Shown: one piece after another, positions 50,510-57,491 of the stretch | How positions within the stretch are numbered: the first letter of the stretch is position 1 | How the letters are laid out: every line of letters begins with the position of its first letter | NCBI GenBank assembly: GCA_963733845.1 | Contig: CAVTEM010000012.1 | Span: 248,001-312,000, forward strand | Reading direction: 5' to 3' | Source: DATFQE01 sp963733845 | GTDB lineage: Bacteria > Actinomycetota > Thermoleophilia > Gaiellales > Gaiellaceae | DNA length: 64,000 nucleotides | Program-made: the position numbers and the translations under genes | The notes under the pieces: model-generated | The model's input: only the letters and a program-made list of their open reading frames with translations | Database searches by the model: none | What the model was told of the DNA's origin: nothing

Positions 50510-51425
50510 CTAGTCCGGCCCTCCGACCTCGAGGCGCAGCACGTCCGGCCGGTGGTAGTGGCCGGCGGGGTCGAAGCGCTGCCGCTCCTCGAACAGGCGT
50601 GCAGGGTCGAGGTCGGCGTAGAGGATGCCCTCCTCGTCGTAGAGCGGGCCTGCAAGGTAGCTCCCGTCCGGTGCGAGGATCGCGCTTCCGCCCCGGCCGA
50701 TCACCTCGTGCCCGTCGAGCTCGGCGCGGAGCGGGAAGTCGTCCGGGTATGCCGAGGTGCGCTGGAAATGCGACGGCGAGACGACGAACGCCCGTGACTC
50801 GCGCGCGATGTGGACGAGCGTGGCCTGCCAGGCGTCGCCGTCGTCCGCGGTCGAGGCCACGTAGACCTCCACCCCGGACTCGTACAGCGAGAAGCGTGCG
50901 AGCGGCATGTAGTTCTCCCAGCAGATCAGACCGCCGATGCGCCCGAAGTCCGTCTCGATCGCGCGCAGGCCCCCGCCGTCGCCCTGCCCCCACACGAGGC
51001 GCTCGTGGTTCGTCGGGACGAGCTTGCGGTGGCGGAGCGCCAGGCTCCCGTCGGGGGCGTGATAGAGCAAGGTGTTGTAGAGCGTCCCGGGCCGCGCCGG
51101 GTCGAGCTCGGTGACGCCCGTGACCAGCCAGACGCCGTGCTCGCGCGCGATCTCGCCGAGCCGGTCGGCTGCCGGGCCGGGGACGGCCACCGACTCGCGG
51201 GCAAGCAGCGCGAAGGCGGCTTTGGCGCGCGGATCGGCCCAGCCGGCGAAGCGCCTTTGCCCAGGCGGAGGACGGGTACGCGGGGATGAACGCCTCCGGA
51301 AAGACCAGCAGCCGTGCGCCCTCGCGGGCCGCGCGGCCCGCGACGTCGGCCAGCTTGTCGAGCGTCGCCTCGCGGTTGAGGACGACCGGCTCGGCCTGCA
51401 CGCACGCGACCTTGATCGGCTCCAC
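50510..51425 (-). CDS. Nitrilase/carbon-nitrogen hydrolase (one frame break)
   Basis: About 305 residues from GTG 51425 (VEPIKVACVQAEPVVLNREA), with AAGGAG upstream. The catalytic triad is complete: Glu in LLVFPEAFIPAYPS, Lys in LRHRKLVPTNHERLVWGQGD and Cys in GGLICWENYMPLAR. The ICWENYMPL context is that of true nitrilases, which turn nitriles into acids and ammonia, rather than amidases. The frame breaks near 51262, between SSAWAKALR and RFAGWADPRAKAAFALLARE, probably by one indel. It is divergent from the leader peptide and rsgA. An aromatic or aliphatic nitrile could be the substrate. Confidence 0.82.
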
Positions 51426-51506
51426 GTGACGATTCTCCTTGATCTCGCGCGCAATGTCGCCTACCCTGCGCGGAGTATTCGTTCCCGCCGAAAGGAGGAG
51501 GCACCG

Positions 51507-51557
51507 ATGACTGCGACCGCGCTCGACCTCTTCCTTCGCGCTGCCCTCGGGCGCTAG
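51507..51557 (+). CDS. Putative 16-residue leader peptide upstream of rsgA
   Basis: MTATALDLFLRAALGR followed by TAG, with a very strong ribosome site (AAAGGAGGAG, 51491-51500, six bases before the ATG). It lies 79 bases before the rsgA start and just before a pairing region that would cover the rsgA ribosome site. No regulatory codon run stands out apart from four leucines and four alanines. Translation is inferred only from the ribosome site. Confidence 0.45.
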   Translation: MTATALDLFLRAALGR

Positions 51558-51568
51558 GCGGGCTTCCA

Positions 51569-51626
51569 CCTTCCGGAACGGCCGCCTCGCCGAGGCGCGC
51601 GTCTCCGTCTTCTCGTTCCGGAAAGG
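51569..51626 (+). promoter_or_regulatory. Possible structure hiding the rsgA ribosome site
   Basis: CCTTCCGGAAC at 51569-51579 can pair with GTTCCGGAAAGG at 51615-51626, enclosing a small GCCTCG/CGAGGC hairpin near 51584-51596. The right arm contains most of the GGAAAGGAG ribosome site used for rsgA, so a ribosome stalled on the leader peptide could free it. Confidence 0.42.
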
Positions 51627-51636
51627 AGCACCACCC

Positions 51637-52712
51637 TTGTCTTTGCTGACTGAACCAGCGCGCGTCCGCCTCGGCTGGGCCCCGAGCTCGACGAGGCGTT
51701 CGCACCCCACGCGGCCGCGGGTCTGCAGCCCGCACGCGTGACAATCCAGAACCGCGGCCTCTACGTCGTCGCCGGCGACGAGGGCGAGCTCGAGGCCGAG
51801 CTCACCGGGCGCCTCCGCCACGAGGCCGGCTCGGGCGAGCTGCCCGCGGTCGGCGACTGGGTCGCGCTCCGCCCGCCCGAGGGCAGCGGTCGCGCCGCGA
51901 TCGCCGCGATCCTCCCCCGCCGCACCAAGCTCTCGCGCAAGGTTGCGGAGCGCGAGCTCGAGGAGCAGGTGCTCGCGGCCAACGTCGACGTGATCTTCCT
52001 GGTCACGTCGCTGAACCGCGAGCTGAAGCTGCGCCGCCTCGAGCGCTACCTCGCCATGGCCTGGGAGAGCGGGGCATCGCCCGTGATCCTGCTGACCAAG
52101 AGCGACCTCGCCGAGGACGCGGAGTCGAGCCGCGAGGAGGTCGAGTCGATCGCGTTCGGCGTCCCCGTGCACGTCCTCAGCTCGCTCACCGGCGAGGGCA
52201 TCGACGAGCTGCCGCCGTACTTCGAGGGGCACCGCACGGCTGTCTTCCTCGGCTCGTCCGGGGTGGGCAAGTCGACGCTGATCAACGCGCTCGCGGGCGA
52301 GGAGCTCCAGGCGACCGCCGAGATTCGCGAGTCGGACGACCGCGGCCGCCACACGACCATCCGGCGCGAGCTGCTCGTCCTGCCCGGAGGCGGGAGCGTC
52401 ATCGACACGCCCGGGATGCGCGAGCTGCAGCTCTGGGAGAGCGACGAGGGCATGGACACGGCCTTTGCGGACATCACCGAGCTGGCCGCGCAGTGCCGCT
52501 TCTCGGACTGCTCACACCAGCGCGAGCCCGGCTGTGCGATCCGGCAGGCGCTCGCCGAGGGCCTGCTCGACCGTGCGCGCTGGGAGAGCTACACGAAGCT
52601 GCAGCGCGAGCTCCACGCGCTGGAGGTCAGGCTCGACAAGCGCCTGCGGTCGGACGAGCGCAAGAAGCGGCGCGCCTTCGCCCGCCAGCAGCGGCACCCG
52701 AAGCGCTGGTGA
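51637..52712 (+). CDS. rsgA: Small ribosomal subunit biogenesis GTPase RsgA (one frame break)
   Basis: About 358 residues from TTG 51637 (LSLLTEPARVRLGWAP). The frame changes near 51690 and continues DEAFAPHAAAGLQPARVTIQ, then NRGLYVVAGDEGELEAELTG, the OB fold. The circularly permuted GTPase has LTKSDLAEDAE (G4), SSLTGEGIDELPPY (G5), FLGSSGVGKSTLINALAG (G1) and SVIDTPGMREL (G3). The zinc motif is CRFSDCSHQREPGCAI. RsgA helps late maturation of the 30S subunit. A leader peptide and pairing region precede it. The gene is convergent with a coiled-coil protein, with only four bases between them. Confidence 0.9.
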
Positions 52713-52716
52713 GCGC

Positions 52717-53932
52717 CTAGCGCGGGCCGTTCTCGCTGCGCCGGCGCGCGAGCGCCTGGATGCCTTCGCTGAACGTGAGCTCCGGCTGTGGCTCCTCCAC
52801 CGCGGCCTGCTCCGCCGCCTCGGGCTCGGCGTCGGCGATCAGCGCGGCGACCGCGCTCTCCGCTGCCCGTCGTAGCTTGCGCTCGCTTCGCCGCGACCTC
52901 GCGCTCGCGCTCCTTCAGGCCTGCCTCGCGCTGCTCCAGCTCCGCGCTCCGAGCGGCGATCAGCTCGGAGACGCGGTCGGACTCGCGACGAGCCGCCTCG
53001 CCGTCGGCACGCTCGCGCTCGTCCAGGGCCTCAGCCTGAGCGGTCAGCTCTCGCTCGCGCCCGTCGAGTTCCTCCGCGCGCTTGGCCAGTGCCCGCTCGC
53101 GTTCCTCGAGCGCAACCTCCCGCTGGGCGGCCTCCGCGGCGTTCTCGTCCTCGACCACCGCATCCGCCGCCGCGGCGAGACGCGACTCGCGCTCCTCCAG
53201 CTGAGCCGCCAGCGCGGCCGCCCCGGCCTCACGGGCGTCGAGCTCCCCGGCGCGCTCGTCCAGTGTCGTTTCGCGGCCGGCCAGGGCCGCATCCCGCTCC
53301 GCGGCCTGCGATTCGCGCTCGGCCGCCTCGGCCTCGCGCGCCGCCAGCGTCGCCTCGCGTGCGTCCAGGGTCTCGGCGCGGCCGGTCAGCTCCCGCTCGC
53401 GGACGTCCGTCTCGGACCTGCGCTCGTCGAGTGCGCGCGCGCCGACGTCCGACTCGGCCGCGGCTGCCTCCAGCTGCGCACGCCGGTCCGCGGCCTCGGC
53501 CTCGGACGCCTCCAGGCGGGCACGGCGTTCGGCCAGCTCCGCGGCCTGGCCCTCGATGTCGGCCTCGCGCTCGGCGAGCGCGGACGCGAGCTCGTCGATA
53601 CGGCCGAGCCGGGTCGCAAGCTCGGCGTCGCGCGAGTCCAGCTCGCCCAGCCGCTTCTGCAGCTCGGCCTGGCCGGCGGATAGCGCCGTCTCGAGGTACG
53701 AGATCCGCTGCTCGCGCATATCCAGCTCCGCCGCCCGGCGCTTGGCCTCGACGTCCGGCGTCTCCCTGTGCACCTGGGAGCGGCGCGCCTCGTCGCGCAG
53801 CTCCCGCGCGCGCTCGTGGAGCTCGCGCCGCTGCCGGTTGAGGTCCTCCTCCAGCCTGCGGAGCCAGGCCTCGCGGTCCGCGCCCGGCCGCGGCTCGCCC
53901 CCCGTTTCCTCGTCCCGCCGTCTCCTGCGCAA
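52717..53932 (-). CDS. Long coiled-coil protein (one frame break)
   Basis: About 405 residues, almost entirely heptad repeats rich in Ala, Glu and Arg (LEEDLNRQRRELHERARELR, ELDSRDAELATRLGRIDELA, EREADIEGQAAELAERRARL). The recurring unit is roughly LDxREAxLAAREAE. Near 52885 the frame shifts from VAAKR to KLRRAAESAVAALIADAEPE, and the protein ends LTFSEGIQALARRRSENGPR. The start is TTG 53932 (LRRRRRDEETGGEP). No enzymatic domain or membrane segment is seen; a scaffold or cytoskeletal role is possible. Strongly repetitive composition means shadow frames on the other strand are long as well. Confidence 0.65.
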
Positions 53933-53984
53933 TGCGGCGCGACCCTAGCAGCAGCGAGGCCGCCCATTCAGACGGCCTCGGAGG

Positions 53985-54057
53985 TGGAGCCAGCCGGGCT
54001 CGAACCGGCGACCTTCTGGCTGCCAGCCAGACGCTCTCCCAACTGAGCTATGGCCCC
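53985..54057 (-). tRNA. tRNA-Ala, anticodon GGC
   Basis: The minus strand reads GGGGCCA TA GCTC...GAGC, an anticodon stem-loop TCTGG-CTGGCAG-CCAGA with anticodon GGC, the T arm GCCGGTTCGAGCCCGGC and the acceptor TGGCTCC followed by A. The acceptor contains the G3-U70 pair that identifies alanine tRNAs. Only CC of the CCA end is encoded. It overlaps the 3' end of the adjacent endonuclease-like gene by ten bases. Confidence 0.95.
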
Positions 54058-54488
54058 AGGATGGGCCGAAGTGTAGCGCTGAAGTCGAATTCGTCAGCCC
54101 AATTCACGCCGACCTTCTGGTTGTTTCGAGCAGCCGCCAGGCGAAGCTGGACGGTCGTGCGTCCCGGGAACCGCTCCGTCGGCAGGAAGAAGCAGCGATC
54201 CAGCTCGAAGCAGTAAGCCGCCACGGCGTCGACCTCGTCGGCCGTGTAGCCCTGCTGGACCAGACCGGCCGCTGTGCGACGCGCCGAGTAACACCTGACG
54301 GAGACAATCTCGCCACGGCGGCACGCCCATTTGCATTGCACGCGCACGAGCCGACTCCCGAGGTCGAAGATCAGGTCGTAGCGGCCGCCCTCGGAGACCG
54401 GCCGGTAGACGCCAGCTCCCAGAGCGATCGCCGCCTTCGCGATCGCCAACTCCGCGATCGCGCCCTTCTGGTCGGTCGTGAGCAGCAC
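54048..54488 (-). CDS. Group I intron-associated PD-(D/E)XK endonuclease-like protein
   Basis: 146 residues from GTG 54488 (VLLTTDQKGAIAELAIAKAA). The PD-(D/E)XK core is visible as the Glu in GAIAELAIAKAA, the Asp in GGRYDLIFDLGS and QCK in RLVRVQCKWACRRGE, followed by ELDRCFFLPTERFPGRTTVQ. This is the pattern of PDDEXK_5 proteins, first known from group I introns but also common as free-standing genes. Its last ten bases run into the tRNA-Ala gene on the same strand, so it may have arrived by insertion at the tRNA. No intron is visible in the tRNA. Intact; activity unknown. Confidence 0.75.
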   Translation of the reverse strand: MLLTTDQKGAIAELAIAKAAIALGAGVYRPVSEGGRYDLIFDLGSRLVRVQCKWACRRGEIVSVRCYSARRTAAGLVQQGYTADEVDAVAAYCFELDRCFFLPTERFPGRTTVQLRLAAARNNQKVGVNWADEFDFSATLRPILGP

Positions 54489-54530
54489 GCTCTCGACCGT
54501 AGCCGCGGTCTTCGGCTGGGCCGTGTCCGT

Positions 54531-54887
54531 TTAGGACGCTGCGGCTTCGAGGTCAAGCGTGGGCACGTCGCCCCACAGCTCTTCGAGCCGGTAGAAACGG
54601 CGCGCGTCGGGCGTGAAGACGTGCAGGACGACGTCGAGGTAGTCGGCGAGGATCCACGTCGCCTCCGTCGCGCCCTCGACGGTCGTCGGGATCAGCCGTT
54701 GCTCCTTCTTCAGCTTCTCGTGCACCTCGTCCCAGATCGCCTTGGTCTGGCGTGGGTTCTGGCCGGTGGCGACGACGAAGAAGTCCGTGTACGCGCACAC
54801 GGGCCGCATGTCGAGGATGAGGACGTCCTGCGCCAGCTTCTCCTGCGCCAGGCCGGCGATGCGACGGGCTTGCTCGAGGGAGGTCAG
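54531..54887 (-). CDS. rsfS: Ribosome silencing factor RsfS
   Basis: 118 residues: LTSLEQARRIAGLAQEKLAQ, DVLILDMRPVCAYTDFFVVA, TGQNPRQTKAIWDEVHEKL and ATWILADYLDVVLHVFTPDA. RsfS binds L14 and blocks subunit joining under starvation. The family start would be MTSLEQA, but the codon there is CTG (54885-54887), and no ATG, GTG or TTG exists between it and the upstream in-frame TGA; the first ATG (54809) would remove 26 conserved residues. So either CTG is the start or one base is wrong. Follows nadD, as in many bacteria. Confidence 0.88.
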   Translation of the reverse strand: MTSLEQARRIAGLAQEKLAQDVLILDMRPVCAYTDFFVVATGQNPRQTKAIWDEVHEKLKKEQRLIPTTVEGATEATWILADYLDVVLHVFTPDARRFYRLEELWGDVPTLDLEAAAS

Positions 54888-54942
54888 AGGTTGTCCAGAG
54901 TCCTTTTCGATCGCTTCTCAGTGTAGCCCGGTCCGGCGGACG

Positions 54943-55515
54943 TCACACGTGGCGGTACAGCCCGAGTCGCTCGATCTCGGCGGCGACCGGCGGCGGCACG
55001 AGCTCGTCGAGCGACTCGCCGCGGGCCACGCGGGCACGAAGGTCGCTCGAGGCGATCGGCTGAGGCTCGATCGGAAAGAGCTCGATCCGGTCGGGCCGGT
55101 CGAGTTGCTCGAGCGCGTGAGCGAGGCGGTCGAGCCCCTGACCGGGCCTGGTCGCGACGGCGACGCGGGCCAGGTCGAGGACGGCGTCAGGCTCCTTCCA
55201 GCGACGGAAGCCGGCCAGCTGGTCGGCGCCGACGAGGAGCAGCGGGTCCTCCCACTCGGACGCGCGCAGCATGTCGATCGTGCGCGGATACTCGTCGATC
55301 CGCACGTCGTCGCCGGGGAACGCGGCGCGGGCCAGCGCAAGGCGCGCCTCGACGGGGGTCGTCACTTCCTTGTGCTCGGGGTTCGCCGCGACGAGCACGA
55401 CGAGCTTGTCGAGCCCGAAGCGCCGCTTGGCCTCGCGTGCGAGCGCGACGTGCCCGAGGTGCGGTGGGTCGAAGGCGCCTCCGAAGATCCCGGTTGTCAC
55501 TGGAACTCGTTTCAC
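54943..55515 (-). CDS. nadD: Nicotinate-nucleotide adenylyltransferase
   Basis: 190 residues. TTGIFGGAFDPPHLGHVALA has the nucleotidyltransferase HxGH motif, and PQPIASSDLRARVARGESLD is the ISSTxIR-like motif that binds ATP phosphates. The GTG at 55515 overlaps the obgE stop (GTGA); an in-frame GTG five codons later gives VTTGIFGG, which would also be a good start. NadD makes deamido-NAD in NAD synthesis. obgE-nadD-rsfS is a widely conserved gene order. The gene is intact. Confidence 0.93.
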   Translation of the reverse strand: MKRVPVTTGIFGGAFDPPHLGHVALAREAKRRFGLDKLVVLVAANPEHKEVTTPVEARLALARAAFPGDDVRIDEYPRTIDMLRASEWEDPLLLVGADQLAGFRRWKEPDAVLDLARVAVATRPGQGLDRLAHALEQLDRPDRIELFPIEPQPIASSDLRARVARGESLDELVPPPVAAEIERLGLYRHV

Positions 55516-56690
55516 TGCAGCTGTTCGCCCCCGACCTCGACCTCGTCGCCGGGCTTGACCCCCGCCGCGCGGAGAGCCTCCTCGAGCTCGGCGTCGCCGG
55601 GCGGCCGTCCGGCCACGCGGTAGCCACTGTCGGTGCGCAGGATCCGGAAGCTACGGCGAGCGGGCCTCGGCCGGTAGACGAGGAAGTCGGCCAGCCCGTC
55701 ATCGTCCGCCGGCGGCGGCTCGGCCTCCGGGCAGAGCTCGAACAGCGCGAGCTTCAGCGCGTCGATCCCCTCACCGGTGACGGCCGATGTGCGCACGACG
55801 CGCAGAACGCGCGGATCGTCGATCTCGAACGTGGACGCAGGCGTCGCGTCGACTTTGTTCAGCGCCACGATCTGCGGCCGCTCGGCGAGCCCGGCGCCGT
55901 ACTCCGCCAGCTCGTGGTCGATCGCGCGGAAGCGCCCGTCGGGATCGTCCTCGATGGCGTCGAGGACGTGGACGAGCAGCCGTGCGCGCTCGAGGTGGGC
56001 GAGGAACTCGTGGCCGAGCCCGCGGCCCTCACTGGCGCCCTCGATCAGGCCCGGCACGTCCGCGACCGTCAGCTGGCGGCCGTCGGGCGCGTCGACGATC
56101 CCGAGCACGGGCGAGATCGTCGTGAACGGGTAGTCGGCCACCTTCGGCTTCGCGTTCGAGATGCGGCGCAGGAGCGACGACTTGCCGGCATTCGGAAAGC
56201 CGACGAGCGCCGCGTCGACGAGCAGCTTGAGCCGCAGCTCGTACGTGCCGGACTCGCCCGGAAGGCCGACCTCGGCAAACCTCGGCGTCTGGCGGGTCGA
56301 GGTCGCGAAGCGCCGGTTGCCGCGCCCGCCTCCGCCTCCACGAGCGAGCACCAGCCGTGCGCCGGCACGGGCGAGGTCGGCAACGAGGTTCTCCTCCTCG
56401 TCGAGGACCTGGGTGCCGGCGGGCACGGTCAGGACGACGTCCTCGCCGTCGGCGCCGTGCTTTCCGGAGCCGCCCCCAGGGCCGCCGGGCCGGGCCTTGA
56501 ACCGGCTCTGTCCCCGCAGTGACGAGAGATCCCGCAGGTCGGGGTCGGCCACGAGCACGACGTCGCCGCCACCGCCGCCGTCGCCGCCGTCGGGACCGCC
56601 CCTCGGCACGTATTTCTCACGGCGGAAGCTCAGGCCGCCGTCGCCGCCGCGCCCCGCCTGCACCTCGATGCGGGCGCGGTCTGTGAACAC
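55512..56690 (-). CDS. obgE: GTPase ObgE/CgtA
   Basis: 392 residues from GTG 56690. The glycine-rich Obg domain (residues 1-155) has RREKYVPRGGPDGGDGGGGG and ARGGGGGRGNRRFATSTRQT; the GTPase domain has GFPNAGKSSLLRRI (G1), DYPFTT (G2), VADVPGLIEGASEGRGLG (G3), ALNKVD (G4) and TSAVTGEG (G5). A C-terminal OCT domain of about 70 residues is present (FRILRTDSGYRVAGRPPGDA). Obg takes part in 50S assembly and stress control. Follows rpmA by 16 bases. The gene is intact. Confidence 0.95.
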   Translation of the reverse strand: MFTDRARIEVQAGRGGDGGLSFRREKYVPRGGPDGGDGGGGGDVVLVADPDLRDLSSLRGQSRFKARPGGPGGGSGKHGADGEDVVLTVPAGTQVLDEEENLVADLARAGARLVLARGGGGGRGNRRFATSTRQTPRFAEVGLPGESGTYELRLKLLVDAALVGFPNAGKSSLLRRISNAKPKVADYPFTTISPVLGIVDAPDGRQLTVADVPGLIEGASEGRGLGHEFLAHLERARLLVHVLDAIEDDPDGRFRAIDHELAEYGAGLAERPQIVALNKVDATPASTFEIDDPRVLRVVRTSAVTGEGIDALKLALFELCPEAEPPPADDDGLADFLVYRPRPARRSFRILRTDSGYRVAGRPPGDAELEEALRAAGVKPGDEVEVGGEQLQ

Positions 56691-56706
56691 GAGTAGGTGA
56701 CCCGCG

Positions 56707-56955
56707 CTAGTCGGTGATCGCGACGGTGCGGCGGTCGCCGCTCGTCCGGAACTCGACGCGCCCGTCGCGCACGGCGAAGATGGTGTCGTCGCGGCCGATC
56801 TTCGCGCCCGGGCCGGGCCGGAACCGCGTGCCCCGCTGGCGGACGATGATCATCCCGGCCTTCACGCTCTGGCCGTCGAAGATCTTCACCCCGAGCATCT
56901 TCGGGTTCGAGTCGCGCCCGTTGCGCGAGGAGCCGAGACCCTTCTTATGCGCCAT
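56707..56955 (-). CDS. rpmA: Ribosomal protein L27
   Basis: 82 residues, intact. MAHKKGLGSSRNGRDSNPKM is the L27 start with the tRNA-contacting N terminus directly exposed (no cleaved leader as in Firmicutes), and GTRFRPGPGAKIGRDDTIFA is the conserved core. Overlaps the end of rplU by 11 bases. Confidence 0.96.
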   Translation of the reverse strand: MAHKKGLGSSRNGRDSNPKMLGVKIFDGQSVKAGMIIVRQRGTRFRPGPGAKIGRDDTIFAVRDGRVEFRTSGDRRTVAITD

Positions 56956-57388
56956 CCTTCGCCTCCTCCGTCTTCTTGCGTGCGGCGGGCTTCGGCTTCG
57001 GCTTCGCCGCGGCCGGCTTCTTCGCCGCCGCCTTGGGCTTGTCCTCCGCCGCGGCCGCAGTCTCCTTCTTCGGCGCCGCGCGCTTCTTCGCTCCGATCGA
57101 TTCGACCTCGATCTGCGTGAGCTTGCTGCGGTGCCCCGTGTGCTTGCGGTAGCCGGTGCGCTTCTTGTACTTCCCGATCCGGATCTTCTTGCCGAGCACG
57201 TGGCCGACGACGCGGACGGTCACCGTCCCCGCCTTCGGGGCGAGGTCGGGATCGCCGTTGCCGCCGAGCATCAGCACGGGCGGCTCGAAGGTCTTGCCCT
57301 CGTCCACGCCGAGGCGCTCGACGAGCAGCTTCTCGCCCTCGCGGACGCGGTGCTGCTTTCCTCCGACTGAGATGATCGCGTAGCTCAT
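56945..57388 (-). CDS. rplU: Ribosomal protein L21 with an extended Lys/Ala-rich tail
   Basis: 147 residues from ATG 57388. Residues 1-103 are ordinary L21 (MSYAIISVGGKQHRVREGEK, RIGKYKKRTGYRKHTGHRSK). The remaining 44 residues are a low-complexity tail of Lys, Ala, Pro and Glu (KPKAAAKKPAAAKPKPKPAA), not part of the standard protein but seen in several high-GC bacteria. The reading frame is open far upstream without homology; the ATG start is clear. It precedes rpmA and obgE and follows rne. Confidence 0.94.
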   Translation of the reverse strand: MSYAIISVGGKQHRVREGEKLLVERLGVDEGKTFEPPVLMLGGNGDPDLAPKAGTVTVRVVGHVLGKKIRIGKYKKRTGYRKHTGHRSKLTQIEVESIGAKKRAAPKKETAAAAEDKPKAAAKKPAAAKPKPKPAARKKTEEAKDGA

Positions 57389-57401
57389 AAGGCGTGCAAA
57401 T

Positions 57402-57418
57402 GCGGGCCGGGGGCCCGC
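57402..57418 (-). promoter_or_regulatory. GC-rich hairpin in the rne-rplU gap
   Basis: GCGGGCC (57402-57408) pairs with GGCCCGC (57412-57418) around GGG. It lies 14 bases upstream of the rplU start and 74 bases after the rne stop, so it could end rne transcripts, act as a leader element of rplU, or both. The rest of the 103-base gap shows nothing I can name. Confidence 0.4.
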
Positions 57419-57491
57419 GAGGCTGGAGTGTAGCGGAGCCTGGCTTCGTTCCGGGGCGGGCGGCTCAGGCTCCCGTCGCGGAGCGAGGCCC

